Assembly (NCBI RefSeq): GCF_004791585.1
Contig: NZ_SRUU01000013.1
Span: 1-64,000 of the forward strand
DNA: 64,000 nt
From: Mesorhizobium sp. M1C.F.Ca.ET.210.01.1.1
GTDB lineage: Bacteria > Pseudomonadota > Alphaproteobacteria > Rhizobiales > Rhizobiaceae
Direction of reading: 5' to 3'
In this document: piece after piece, positions 45,484-54,891 of the stretch
Layout of the letters: every line of letters begins with the position of its first letter
Numbering within the stretch: position 1 is the stretch's first letter
The notes under the pieces: generated by a model
What the model was told of the DNA's origin: nothing
Databases searched by the model: none
The model's input: only the letters and a program-made list of their open reading frames with translations
Translations under genes and position numbers: made by a program

Positions 45484-47643
45484 TGTTCGCACGATGAGCG
45501 GCACCATGCCCTCATGCCGGTCGGACAGGAAGGCAACGACCCGGTCGCCGACGCGCTGGAAGGTAAGGTCGACGGATTTGTCGCCGACGGACAAATGCCG
45601 GAGCGTGAGCGTGTCGATGCCGATCGGCAGCCTTGGGCGCGTGACGTGCAGCTCCCCTTCCCAGCCGTCGATTTCCAGGCCGAGGCAGGCCTGCATCAGC
45701 ATGAAGGCGGAGCCTGCCGACCAGGCCTGCGGCAGGCAGGCGACCGGATAGGCGATCGGCGCCTCGCCCGGCGCCCGGGTAAAGCCGCAGAACAGTTCCG
45801 GCAGCCGCATGTTGAAGTGCACGGCCGCCTCGAAAGTGCCGCTCATCAGACGAACCACGCTCTCGCGTTCGCCATAGCGCGCCAGGCCGACGCCGCAGAG
45901 CGCGGTGTCGTGCGGCCAGATCGAACCGTTGTGGTAGGACATCGGGTTGAAGAACACCGCGTCGTCGGCGAGCGTCCGCAGCCCCCAGCCGGAGTGGAAA
46001 GAGGCCGAAAGCAGCTGGTCGGCGACCATCTTGGCGCGCTCCGGCTGCGGCAGGCCGACAAAGAGCAGATGGCCGGCATTGGAGGTGCGGACCTTGCAGG
46101 GTTCGCCCGCGCCGTCGATGGCAAGGGCGTAGAAGTTAAGATCGTCCATCCAGAAATCGCGCTCGACGGCCAGCCGCATTTGCTCGGCGCGGTTTTCCCA
46201 ATGCTCGGCCTCGGCGAACTCGCCGCGCCGGCGCGCCAGCGCGGCAAGGCCCCGGTAGGCGGCAAAGACATAGCCCTGCACCTCGACCAGAGCGATCGGC
46301 CCTTTGGGAATACGTCCGTCGGCATGGAAGACCGAGTCGATACTGTCCTTCCAGCCCTGGTTGGCGAGACCGGATTCCGCCGCGCGCTGGTAGGTGACGA
46401 AACCGGTCGCCCGGCTTGCCTCTTCCGTCCATTCGGCCGCCGCCTTGAGCGATGGCCAGAGCGTGTCGATGAAGGCCATGTCGCCGGTGCGTTCGGCATA
46501 GGCGCAGGCGAGATGAATGTAGAGCGGGGTCGTGTCGACGCCACCATAGTAGCGGCCGAAGGGAAGCTCGCGCAGCGCCGCCATCTCGCCCTTGCGCGTC
46601 TCGTGCATGATCTTGCCTGGCTGGGAATCGCTGAAAGGCGAGGTCTCCGTCGCCTGATGCTCGGCGAGAAAGGCGAGCACGCCGCGCGCAAGGCCGGGAT
46701 TGAGCCATAGCATCTGCAGCCCCGAGATCACGCCGTCGCGGCCGAAGGCTGTCGAGAACCACGGAATGCCGGCATAGGGGTACGGCCCGGTCGCGAGCTC
46801 GGTGGTGAGCAGTGCGACATCGGCGCGGGCGCGCTCGACCCAGTCGTTGAAGACGCGGCCGGAACTGCGCACCGTGGCGCCATGCCGGCGCTTGGCGCGC
46901 ATGCCGAAACGCGCGCGCGCAGCGGCGGCGCGGAAGCGGTCACGCCCGGGCGTGTCGGCGACCTCGGGGCCGACTTCGACATAGAGCACCTTGCTGCTGC
47001 GCTTGGTGACCGCGACCAGGAAGTCGGCGCGATTGTTGTTCAACTGGTCGGGAGCCTGCGAGAAGGAGACCGCCGACTGGCGCGGCAAGCCGTCGAGACC
47101 GTCATAGCCGAGCAGCACCGACGCCTTGTCGGTCCTGGCGACGTGGACCGTTCCGCGCTTCTGCCGTGTCGAGCCGCGCACCTCGAACATGTCGCGGAAA
47201 TCGGCGGCGAAATGCAGCGAGACGGTGATTGTCGAATGCTCGCGGCTGTAGTTGGAAAGCGTGATCCGTTCGAACAGCCTGTCCTGCCAGATCAGCCTGA
47301 CGCGCTCGATATGGATCGCGCCCTGCGGAATGTCGCGGCCGACAGCACTCTGTATCGGCAGGTTGGTCAGGTTGCTGGTGAACAGCACATTGTCCTGGCT
47401 GAGCGAAGCGCCGAGCAGCGACATCTGCCTGCCGCCCACGGTCAGGCGGAATTCGGAAAGGACGCGCGTATCGTCGCGAAAGAAGCCGTCGCCGGCACCC
47501 CTGATTTCGCCGTAGGCGTCCGCAACGACGAAACAGTCGCCCTGCTTGAGAGCAAACAGGCGGTGCGGTTCCCGTGGCGCCGTTTCATCCAGCGAGGCAA
47601 GGGCCACGGCAGGATCGAGCTTGCGCTCGTCGAGTTCCATCAT
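45481..47643 (-). CDS. Amylo-alpha-1,6-glucosidase (bacterial glycogen-debranching type)
   Basis: A 720-residue protein with an N-terminal GDE_N_bis-type beta-sandwich (about 25-220: FALKQGDCFVVADAYGEI, GFFRDDTRVLSEFRL) and a C-terminal (alpha/alpha)6 glucosidase domain (about 275-700: PYAGIPWFSTAFGRDGVISGLQ, NGSIWPHDTALCGVGLARYG). Homologues debranch glycogen or glucosylglycerate-type glucosides. Start ATGATG with AGAGGTAACGA. It lies 40 bases downstream of the GT4 gene on the same strand, so the two form an operon next to otsAB. The terminal TAG is inside the repeat copy. Confidence 0.85.
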   Translation of the reverse strand: MMELDERKLDPAVALASLDETAPREPHRLFALKQGDCFVVADAYGEIRGAGDGFFRDDTRVLSEFRLTVGGRQMSLLGASLSQDNVLFTSNLTNLPIQSAVGRDIPQGAIHIERVRLIWQDRLFERITLSNYSREHSTITVSLHFAADFRDMFEVRGSTRQKRGTVHVARTDKASVLLGYDGLDGLPRQSAVSFSQAPDQLNNNRADFLVAVTKRSSKVLYVEVGPEVADTPGRDRFRAAAARARFGMRAKRRHGATVRSSGRVFNDWVERARADVALLTTELATGPYPYAGIPWFSTAFGRDGVISGLQMLWLNPGLARGVLAFLAEHQATETSPFSDSQPGKIMHETRKGEMAALRELPFGRYYGGVDTTPLYIHLACAYAERTGDMAFIDTLWPSLKAAAEWTEEASRATGFVTYQRAAESGLANQGWKDSIDSVFHADGRIPKGPIALVEVQGYVFAAYRGLAALARRRGEFAEAEHWENRAEQMRLAVERDFWMDDLNFYALAIDGAGEPCKVRTSNAGHLLFVGLPQPERAKMVADQLLSASFHSGWGLRTLADDAVFFNPMSYHNGSIWPHDTALCGVGLARYGERESVVRLMSGTFEAAVHFNMRLPELFCGFTRAPGEAPIAYPVACLPQAWSAGSAFMLMQACLGLEIDGWEGELHVTRPRLPIGIDTLTLRHLSVGDKSVDLTFQRVGDRVVAFLSDRHEGMVPLIVRT

Positions 47644-47683
47644 TCGTTACCTCTTCGTCAGTTGCGCCCCCACAGCAGCAATT

Positions 47684-48742
47684 TCAGGAAGCCTTCGCCG
47701 CATGGGCACCGATCAGTCGCGCATAGGCGGCAAGGTAGTCGCGCGCCATCCTGGCGACCGAAAACCGCTTTTCGAAGACCGCCCTCACCTGCCGCCTGTC
47801 GAGCTTGACAAGGGCGGGCACCGCTGCGGCCGCATCTTCGACCGTATCGACGACGAAACCCGTCACGCCCTGGTCGATGATTTCCGGCAAGGCGCCGCAA
47901 TTCCAGGCGATGACCGGCGTGCCGCAAGCCATGGCCTCGATCGGGGCGAGGCCGAACGGCTCCGGCCAATCGATGGGGAAGAGGAGGCCCGCGGCGTTGC
48001 CGAGAAAGGCCGCCTTCTCGTCTTCCGCGATCTCGCCGACATAGTCGATGCGGTCGCCGTCGATGAGCGTCTCGATCTCGTCATGGAAATAGCCGCGGTC
48101 GTCGTCGCCGATCTTGGCCGCCAGCTTCAGCTTCAGCCCGGACCGGCGCGCGATCTCGATCGCACGGTCCGGCCTCTTGTCGCGCGAAAGGCGCCCGAGG
48201 AAGGCCAGATAGGGTTCTCCGGCGCGCTTTTCATAGGCCGGAGGATAGGCATCGAGCGGAATCCCGTGATGGATCGTCGCCAGCCAGTTTGCATCAGGCA
48301 ATCCCCGCTTTTGGCTGTGCGAGATGGAGATCATCGGAAAGCGCGGGAAGCGCTTGTAGGCCGGCGCCAGGTCGACATAGTCGAGCCTGCCATGCGGCGT
48401 CGTCACCGTTCGTTCCGCCATGTGCTCGAAAAACGGGAAATGCGCGAAATGGCTGAGATGGAAGTGGATGACATCGAACTCGCCGGCCCGCTCCCGCACA
48501 TCGGCAAGCATCGCCAGATGCGCCGCGATCTCTGATTTCTTCGGCCGCGGATCGAGGCGAATCGCCTGATCGCGGCCGGGCACCAGCCGCGCCGAGGTCT
48601 CGCTGTCGCCGCTCGCGAACAGCGTCACATCGTGCCCCAGTTCCACCAGAGCTTCGGTGAGATAGAAGACGATGCGCTCGGTGCCGCCGTAGAATCTCGG
48701 GGGGACGGATTCATAGAGCGGCGCGACATGGGCAATGCGCAT
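47684..48742 (-). CDS. GT4-family glycosyltransferase
   Basis: A 352-residue GT-B glycosyltransferase. The N-lobe starts RIAHVAPLYESVPPRFYGGTERIV (first half shown by its glycine loop YGGTE) and the C-lobe has LAFLGRLSRDKRPD and the EX7E motif in EPFGLAPIEAMACGTPVIA. The donor and acceptor are unknown. The ATG at 48742 has GAGGGA upstream; a 168-base upstream extension is rejected as non-family sequence. It is the first gene of a two-gene operon with the debranching-type enzyme, which suggests synthesis and turnover of a storage or compatible glucoside. Confidence 0.85.
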   Translation of the reverse strand: MRIAHVAPLYESVPPRFYGGTERIVFYLTEALVELGHDVTLFASGDSETSARLVPGRDQAIRLDPRPKKSEIAAHLAMLADVRERAGEFDVIHFHLSHFAHFPFFEHMAERTVTTPHGRLDYVDLAPAYKRFPRFPMISISHSQKRGLPDANWLATIHHGIPLDAYPPAYEKRAGEPYLAFLGRLSRDKRPDRAIEIARRSGLKLKLAAKIGDDDRGYFHDEIETLIDGDRIDYVGEIAEDEKAAFLGNAAGLLFPIDWPEPFGLAPIEAMACGTPVIAWNCGALPEIIDQGVTGFVVDTVEDAAAAVPALVKLDRRQVRAVFEKRFSVARMARDYLAAYARLIGAHAAKAS

Positions 48743-48863
48743 GGATTCCCTCAAAACTGTTGATGGGAAGCAAAATGCGTCAGCCGCGAGATCGTTCCTC
48801 TCAATCAGCAGCATGTGGCGGAGTGTAAGGCGCGCCGGGCGCTCGCAAGACCGCTCTGCTAAT

Positions 48864-49682
48864 CTAGACGGGGGCCTTCCGGCCGCGCCGCGAAAGAATG
48901 TTGGCGACAAGCAGCAGCAGAATGGAGAGCGCCATCATCAACGTCGCCGCCGCGGTGATGGCGGGACTGAGCTTCTCGCGCAGGCCGATGAACATTTCGA
49001 GCGGCATGGTGCGTTGGCTGGCGCTGGCGAGGAACTGCACCACCACCACTTCGTCAAAGGAAGTGACGAAGGCAAAGGCAGCGCCTGAAAGCACGCCGGG
49101 CAGGATCAGCGGCAGCATGACCCGGAAGAATGCGGTCAGCGGCTTGGCACCAGAGATCGCGGCGGCGCGCATCAGGTTGCGGTCGAAGCCGGTAAGGCTT
49201 GCGGCCACCGTCACAACGACAAACGGGCTGGCCAAAGCCGTATGCGCCAGGATGATGCCGGCATAGGTGCTGGCAAGTCCGATCCGCGCGTAGAACAGAT
49301 ACGAGCCGACGGCCGTGATCACCACCGGCACGATCAGCGGCGAGAGCAACAGCGGCATGACGATGCGCCGTCCCGGGAATTTCTCGTCGGAGAGCGCGAT
49401 CGCCGTCAGTGTGCCGAGCACGGTGGCAATGAAGGTCGTGCCGAAGGCGACGATCAGGCTGTTGCCGATCGCCGATTGCCAGCGCTGCGTGCCGAGTACC
49501 ACCTCGTACCAGCGCGTCGATATACCCTCGAGCGGGAAGATGAAGAAGGCGCCGCTGTTGAAGGAAAGCGGCACCGGGATCAGGATCGGCACCAGCAGGA
49601 AGAGGATGACCAGCCCGCACCATATCCACAGCAACGTGATGCGGATGCGTTCGCCGGCGGTCGGGTAAGGAGACAGGAGCAT
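48864..49682 (-). CDS. ABC transporter permease, PotC type (second polyamine-type system)
   Basis: A 272-residue permease with six predicted helices and an EAA-like loop degenerated to MRAAAISGAKPLTAFFRVML (about 178-197). It starts two bases after the stop of the preceding permease and is the last gene of the second importer operon (ATPase-binding protein-permease-permease). Confidence 0.88.
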   Translation of the reverse strand: MLLSPYPTAGERIRITLLWIWCGLVILFLLVPILIPVPLSFNSGAFFIFPLEGISTRWYEVVLGTQRWQSAIGNSLIVAFGTTFIATVLGTLTAIALSDEKFPGRRIVMPLLLSPLIVPVVITAVGSYLFYARIGLASTYAGIILAHTALASPFVVVTVAASLTGFDRNLMRAAAISGAKPLTAFFRVMLPLILPGVLSGAAFAFVTSFDEVVVVQFLASASQRTMPLEMFIGLREKLSPAITAAATLMMALSILLLLVANILSRRGRKAPV

Positions 49683-49684
49683 GG

Positions 49685-50968
49685 CTACACCAGCTTCAGA
49701 CGGTCAAAGCCGAGGATACGGGCGAAGATCCCGAACAGCGCCAGCGTGAAGACGAGCAGGATGAAGCTCAGCGCCGCCGCCATCTCCCAGTTCAGCTCGA
49801 CATTGACGTAGTTGGCGATGAAATTGCTGATCAGCTGGTCGCTGGCGCCGCCGATCAGCGCCGGCGTGATGTAGTAGCCGAGGCACAGGATGAAGGTGAG
49901 CAGGCAGCCGGCCATGACACCGGGGAACACCTGCGGAAGATAGACGCGCCGGAAGGCGGTGAAGGGCCGTGCCCCGAGCGAATAGGCCGCCTTCATCTGC
50001 GAGGGCTGGATCGTGCGCATGACGCTGTAGATCGGCAACAGCGTGAAGGGCAGCTGGATATGGGTCATGGCGATGATCAACCCCATGCGGCTGTACATCA
50101 GGTCGAGCCGGTCGCTGCCGACGCCGAGCCAAAGCAACAGGTCGTTGACCAGGCCGAATTTCTGCAGCAGCACCGTCCATGCCGCGGTGCGGACCAGGAT
50201 CGATGTCCAGAATGGCAAAAGCACCGCGACGATGAGGATAGCGGCCAGTCCCTTCGGCACGCTGGAAATCAGATAGGCGAGCGGGAAGCCGAGCAGCAGC
50301 GTTGCAAGCGTCACCGCCGCCGCGACGAAGAAGGTGCGCATGAACACCTGCAGGAAGATCGCCTGTTCCGGCGGCACCCGCTCGATGCCGCCATCGGCGT
50401 TCCAGCGCAGGTCGAGCGCGCTGAGCAGATAAAACGAGGTCAGCCGGTGCGTGCCGCTGGCGATTGCCGGCCACGTGCCGGGCGCCGTCCAAAACGGCAC
50501 CGATTTCATGATGTCGAGCGGCGGCTGGCCGCCCGCGTTCTCCAGCTTGCGCACGGTCTTGAGCACCTGGCTGCGCGCGCCCGGCAGCCGGGCGTTGATG
50601 CTCTTGGCGAGTTCGTAGGCAGTGCCCTTGGCCTGGTTGTCACTGAGGTCGGCGGCAAGGGCTGCGAGTGCCGCGTCGCCGGGTTGGCCCTGGCCGTTCC
50701 AGTCGGCGAGCGCCGCGGTCGTCTTGGGCAAAGCCTCGGCGATCGTCGGATCGTAGACGGCACGCGAGAGCAGCAGCACGATCGGAATGCCGAAGCTCAG
50801 CGCCAGAAGCACGAGCAGCGGCGCGGCCAGCGCCAGGGAGCGCAGCCGATCGCCGAACTCGGCGCGGCGGAGCGCCGCCGACACGGACTTCAGATCCGTA
50901 TCGGCGGCTGCTGACCGGCCGCGGGCCAGCGCGGGCCGGTCGAGGTCGCTGGGCTGGAGAGCCGACAT
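49685..50968 (-). CDS. ABC transporter permease, PotB type, with large periplasmic insert
   Basis: A 427-residue permease, about 130 longer than PotB. After the first helix (LALAAPLLVLLALSFGIPIV, about residues 47-66) an insert of roughly 150 residues (about 75-215) with helical, Ala-rich sequence precedes the remaining five helices and the docking loop AAYSLGARPFTAFRRVYLP. This insertion recurs in a subset of PotB/PhnU-like permeases and may contact the binding protein. It is 18 bases downstream of the binding-protein gene. Confidence 0.87.
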   Translation of the reverse strand: MSALQPSDLDRPALARGRSAAADTDLKSVSAALRRAEFGDRLRSLALAAPLLVLLALSFGIPIVLLLSRAVYDPTIAEALPKTTAALADWNGQGQPGDAALAALAADLSDNQAKGTAYELAKSINARLPGARSQVLKTVRKLENAGGQPPLDIMKSVPFWTAPGTWPAIASGTHRLTSFYLLSALDLRWNADGGIERVPPEQAIFLQVFMRTFFVAAAVTLATLLLGFPLAYLISSVPKGLAAILIVAVLLPFWTSILVRTAAWTVLLQKFGLVNDLLLWLGVGSDRLDLMYSRMGLIIAMTHIQLPFTLLPIYSVMRTIQPSQMKAAYSLGARPFTAFRRVYLPQVFPGVMAGCLLTFILCLGYYITPALIGGASDQLISNFIANYVNVELNWEMAAALSFILLVFTLALFGIFARILGFDRLKLV

Positions 50969-50986
50969 CGTCGCCTGCCCGGCCGC

Positions 50987-52039
50987 CTACTGGGCAAGCC
51001 AGGCGTTGAAGCGCTTGACGAGATCCTCGCCATAGTCGCCCCAGAACTCGGTGTCGGCAACCAGGTAGGCGCCGCTCAGATGGTCCGGAGCGTTGGGCAG
51101 CTTCGGCAGCGCATCTGGCGCGACGAAGGATGCCGCGTCGGTGCGCACCGGCCCGTAGGTGATGTAGCTGGCGAGCTTGGCGTTGTTCTTCGGCTCGCTG
51201 ATATAGGCGAGGTATTTGTAGGCGAGGTCCGGGCTCTTGGCGCCCTTCGGAATGGCGATCATGTCGTATTCGAGGATCTGGTTGTTCCAAACGATCTTGA
51301 ATGGCTTGCCGTCGGTATCGATCGCGTTCTGGATACGGCCGTTCCAAGCGGTGGTCATCACCACTTCCTTGGAAGCGAGAAGTTGCGCCGGCTGCGCGCC
51401 GGCATCCCACCAGACGATGTCCTTCTTGATCGTGTCGAGCTTCTTGAAGGCGCGGTCGACGCCTTCCGGCGTCGCCAGCACCTTGTAGATGTCGGCCGGC
51501 GCCACGCCGTCGGCCATCAGCGCCCATTCGAGATTCTGCGCCGGGAATTTACGCATGGCGCGCTTGCCCGGGAATTTCGTCGTGTCGAAGAGGTCGAGCA
51601 CCGAGGTCGGCGCGTCCTTCAGCACGGTCGGATCATAGGCGAGGATATCCCCGTAAGCATCGAGGCCGACTCCGCAATCCAGCGCCGAGCCCTCGATGAA
51701 TTTGTCGCGCGGACCGATCTTGGAATAGTCGAGGCGCTCGAGGATGCCGGCGTCGCAGCCCTGCAGCACGGTTGCGGTCTCCACCGTCACCAGGTCGATC
51801 GGCACGTTGCCGGTGTCGACCATGGCCTTCACCTTGCCCAGATCGCCGAGATATTCCTGCTCGAGGATCTTGACGCCTGTCTCCTTGCTGAACGGCTCGA
51901 ACCAGGCCTTGCGCTGCGCGTCCTGCCAGGCGCCGCCGCTCGCCATTATGGAGAGCTCGTCGGCGAAAGCCGCGTGACCGATCGTCATGCAAGCGGTGGC
52001 GGCCGCGAGCGCGAGCAAATTCTTCCTCACATGTTTCAT
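50987..52039 (-). CDS. Periplasmic binding protein, PotD/spermidine type
   Basis: A 350-residue solute-binding protein. Signal peptide NLLALAAATACMTIGHAAFA (cleaved before DELSIM). The core segments ASGGAWQDAQRKAWFEPFSKETG and LEYDMIAIPKGAKSPDLAYKY fit the PotD/AfuA-like (SBP_bac_8) group. The ATG at 52039 follows CAGGGGA. It lies one base after the ATPase stop. Unlike the homologue at 12129-13188 this gene is intact. Confidence 0.88.
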   Translation of the reverse strand: MKHVRKNLLALAAATACMTIGHAAFADELSIMASGGAWQDAQRKAWFEPFSKETGVKILEQEYLGDLGKVKAMVDTGNVPIDLVTVETATVLQGCDAGILERLDYSKIGPRDKFIEGSALDCGVGLDAYGDILAYDPTVLKDAPTSVLDLFDTTKFPGKRAMRKFPAQNLEWALMADGVAPADIYKVLATPEGVDRAFKKLDTIKKDIVWWDAGAQPAQLLASKEVVMTTAWNGRIQNAIDTDGKPFKIVWNNQILEYDMIAIPKGAKSPDLAYKYLAYISEPKNNAKLASYITYGPVRTDAASFVAPDALPKLPNAPDHLSGAYLVADTEFWGDYGEDLVKRFNAWLAQ

Positions 52040-52040
52040 G

Positions 52041-53192
52041 TCATTTCCCCTGTTTTGGAATGGCGCCGCCCGTCCCGGCATCGGCCGGAAAGGCGCGGCA
52101 ATCATTGGGCGCGCAGGAAACCGTCACGGTCTCGCCGTTTGCCATCGTCGCTTCGGGGCCGACCTTGACGGTCAGCACCTGGTCGTTGGCGAGCCTGGCC
52201 AAAAGGCGCAGGTGATCGCCGAGATAGATCCGGCCGTCGACCGTGGCCGGCAGCGAATTGCCGCCATTGGCAGATGCCGAAAGGCTCAGCCGTTCGGGCC
52301 GCACGGCAACATGGCAGGCGGAACCTTGCGCGACGCCGATGGCCAAAGCGGTGATCTCGCCGCCGCCGTTCAGCCGGACCCGGCATTCCTGACCCGAAAC
52401 GCGGTCGACCACGCCTTCCAGCGTGTTGTTCTCGCCGATGAAGCTCGCCACCAAGGAGCTTTGCGGCGTGTTGTAGAGATCGTCCGGCGAACCGAGCTGG
52501 GCGATGGCGCCATTGTTGAAGACCGCGACCCGGTCCGACATCGTCAGCGCCTCGCTCTGGTCGTGCGTGACGTAGACGATGGTGACGCCGAGCATGGTGT
52601 GGATCTGCTTGATCTCGAGCTGCATATGCTCGCGCAGTTTCTTGTCGAGCGCGCCGAGCGGCTCGTCCATCAGCACCAGGCGCGGCTCGAACACCAGCGC
52701 CCGCGCCAGCGCGACCCGCTGCTGCTGCCCGCCGGAAAGCTGAGTCGGCCGGCGGTCGCTGAACTGCTTCAGCCGCACCATGTCGAGTGCGCGCCCCACT
52801 CGCGCCGCGATGTCGGCCTTGCTCATCTGCCGCACCGAAAGCGGAAAGCCGACATTGTCGGCCACGCTCATATGCGGGAACAGCGCGTAGTTCTGGAACA
52901 CCATGCCGATGTTGCGCTGGTACGGCGGCAACCGGTCGACCGCCTGCCCCTCCAGCGTGATCGTCCCATGGGTCGGCCGCTCGAAGCCGGCAAGCATGTT
53001 GAGCGTCGTCGTCTTGCCCGAGCCGGAAGGCCCGAGCAGCGTCAGGAACTCGCCGCGTGCGACGGTGAGGTTCATCCGCGTCACCGCGAATGTCCGCCCG
53101 TCATAGGACTTCTCGACCTCGTTGAACTCGACGAAGCCCGGGCTGGGGGCGAGCGCGGGGGATGCCGACAGAGCGGCCTGACCGGCGCTCAT
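52041..53192 (-). CDS. ABC transporter ATP-binding protein, PotA type (second system)
   Basis: A 383-residue ATPase. Walker [13 protein letters not shown], signature [15 protein letters not shown], Walker [13 protein letters not shown], switch His in VTHDQSEAL, and a TOBE domain at about 285-365. The ATG at 53192 is chosen; a TTG at 53225 is also open. It is first in its operon and divergent from the MocR-type regulator, with a 301-base, repeat-rich intergenic region between. Confidence 0.88.
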   Translation of the reverse strand: MSAGQAALSASPALAPSPGFVEFNEVEKSYDGRTFAVTRMNLTVARGEFLTLLGPSGSGKTTTLNMLAGFERPTHGTITLEGQAVDRLPPYQRNIGMVFQNYALFPHMSVADNVGFPLSVRQMSKADIAARVGRALDMVRLKQFSDRRPTQLSGGQQQRVALARALVFEPRLVLMDEPLGALDKKLREHMQLEIKQIHTMLGVTIVYVTHDQSEALTMSDRVAVFNNGAIAQLGSPDDLYNTPQSSLVASFIGENNTLEGVVDRVSGQECRVRLNGGGEITALAIGVAQGSACHVAVRPERLSLSASANGGNSLPATVDGRIYLGDHLRLLARLANDQVLTVKVGPEATMANGETVTVSCAPNDCRAFPADAGTGGAIPKQGK

Positions 53193-53298
53193 CGTGCCCA
53201 ACCCCAAAGCGCGCCGGATAGGCAACAGGCTAAAATAATGCGCGGCTTGTGATGCATGTCTCCATCCCGTCGGAGTCAGCCAGCGTTCAGTTGGCCGT

Positions 53299-53431
53299 CC
53301 AAACTTGTATGCTCACACAATTGATCTAAATTCGACCATAGATGCATACAAGTTTGGTCGTCAAGCGTGTTTTTGCGACGATTGTGTGATAGTCTTGCGC
53401 TCCTTAGGCCCGATGTATGATCACACAATCG
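53299..53431. promoter_or_regulatory. Operator region of the MocR-type regulator
   Basis: In the 301-base divergent gap, TGTATGNTCACACAATNG occurs twice in direct orientation (53306-53323 and 53414-53431). A 14-bp perfect inverted repeat (CCAAACTTGTATGC at 53299-53312 with its complement at 53344-53357) and an 11-bp perfect inverted repeat (GATTGTGTGAT at 53380-53390 with 53420-53430) reuse halves of the same motif. Such multi-site arrays are typical of MocR/TauR/PdxR regulators. No gene was found in the gap. Confidence 0.7.
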
Positions 53432-53493
53432 GTGTTGTCCGGGACAATGTCTTATGCTAGATGCTGACAACGACGTAGCCGAATCCTGTCCGC

Positions 53494-54882
53494 ATGCTCC
53501 AAGACCTTCGCCTTACCGAGGATGAAAATCCGGTCTATCGCCGTCTCGCCGACGCGATCGCCGAGCGCATCGCCACGGGCAGTCTGGCCGTCGGCGAAAG
53601 GCTGCCGCCACAGCGTGAGATTGCGCGTGCGCTAGGCATCAACGTCACCACCGTGACGCGTGCCCTGTCGACGCTGCAGGAGCGTGGGCTGCTCGAAGCA
53701 CGGCCTGGTCGGGGAACGACCGTGGCCGCCCGCGAACAGGCGGAGCGGCCTGGCTTCGTCTCGGCGCCGAGCGACGAAACCGGCATCATCGATCTGTCCG
53801 TCAATCGTCCCCCAACGTCGGCCTATCTCGACGCGGTCGCGGCACTGCTGCCGCGCCTGCCGAAGGACAAGCACTATGCCGCGCTGCAGGACTATCACCC
53901 GCCGGAAGGCCCGCTGTGGGGCCGCGCGGCGGTCGCCGACTGGCTGAAACCCGTCGCCGGCGACGGCGACCCCGGCCGGGTGGTGCTCGCCGCCGGCGCC
54001 CAGCACGGGCTGGACGGCGTGCTCGGCGCGGTGACCAGGCAGGGTGAGGTCGTGCTGGCCGACGAGATCACTTACCAGGGCATCAACGCGCTTTGCCGCG
54101 TGCATGGACTGGACCTCAGGGGCGTCGCCATGGATCGCGGCGGCATGCGTCCCGACGCCTTCGACGCAGCCTGCGCGCAACTGCGTCCGCGCGCGGTCTT
54201 CCTGGTGCCGACGCTGCACAATCCGACGACGATCACGCTGAGCGAGGAGCGCCGGCACGAGCTTGCCGCGGTCGCCCGGCGGCACAACGTGCTGATCATC
54301 GAGGACGATGTCTATCGCCCGCTTGCCGACGATCCGCCGCCGTCCTTCGCCAGTCTCGAACCCGAGCTTACGATCCATCTCGGCGCGCTGTCGAAATGCC
54401 TGGCGCCCGGCCTGCGCCTCGGCTTCGTCATTGCCCCACGCCCGATCGCCGGCCAGGTAGCCGCGGCCCTGCGCATCAACTGCTGGAGCATCAGTCCGCT
54501 GACGGCGCTGATCGGCGCCAGGCTGATCGAGGAAGGCGCTGCCGCCCGCATCATCGACATCCAGAAACAGGAGCTGCGCCAACGCCAGGCGATCCTGGGC
54601 GACATCCTCGGCCGCTTCGACATCCAGGCGCACCCGACATCGACCCATGCCTGGCTGCGCCTGCCCGAGCCCTGGCGCGGCGCGGGCTTTGCCCGCACCT
54701 GCCTGGAACGCGGCGTCGCCGTGCTGCCGGGAGATGCCTTCGCCGTCGGCCGCGAGCCGGTCCAGCACGGCGTGCGCATCAATGTCGGCGCCGCGCGCTC
54801 GCAGGACGATCTGCGTACGGCGCTCAGCACCATGGCCGAGCTCCTGTCGGCGGGCCATCTGCAATTGCCCGGCTTCGTCTAG
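53494..54882 (+). CDS. MocR-type regulator (GntR HTH fused to aminotransferase-like domain)
   Basis: A 462-residue fusion. The N-terminal winged HTH (LPPQREIARALGINVTTVTR, about residues 38-57) is joined to a fold-type I aminotransferase domain (about 100-455). The PLP lysine is in GALSKCLAPGLRLGF and the conserved LVPTLHNPTT and IIEDDVYRPL segments are present, so PLP binding is expected. Such regulators sense PLP adducts of amines or amino acids. It is divergent from the polyamine-type importer and followed by an FAD amino acid oxidase-like gene, so it probably controls uptake and oxidation of an amino compound. Confidence 0.9.
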   Translation: MLQDLRLTEDENPVYRRLADAIAERIATGSLAVGERLPPQREIARALGINVTTVTRALSTLQERGLLEARPGRGTTVAAREQAERPGFVSAPSDETGIIDLSVNRPPTSAYLDAVAALLPRLPKDKHYAALQDYHPPEGPLWGRAAVADWLKPVAGDGDPGRVVLAAGAQHGLDGVLGAVTRQGEVVLADEITYQGINALCRVHGLDLRGVAMDRGGMRPDAFDAACAQLRPRAVFLVPTLHNPTTITLSEERRHELAAVARRHNVLIIEDDVYRPLADDPPPSFASLEPELTIHLGALSKCLAPGLRLGFVIAPRPIAGQVAAALRINCWSISPLTALIGARLIEEGAAARIIDIQKQELRQRQAILGDILGRFDIQAHPTSTHAWLRLPEPWRGAGFARTCLERGVAVLPGDAFAVGREPVQHGVRINVGAARSQDDLRTALSTMAELLSAGHLQLPGFV

Positions 54883-54891
54883 GAGCGACAA

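Noticed and set aside
48774..48798. EcfG-like promoter upstream of the GT4 gene (GGAAC-N16-CATT on the minus strand)
   Set aside because: The -10 element has a mismatch in a four-base consensus, so it is too weak to call although the neighbouring otsA promoter makes it tempting.
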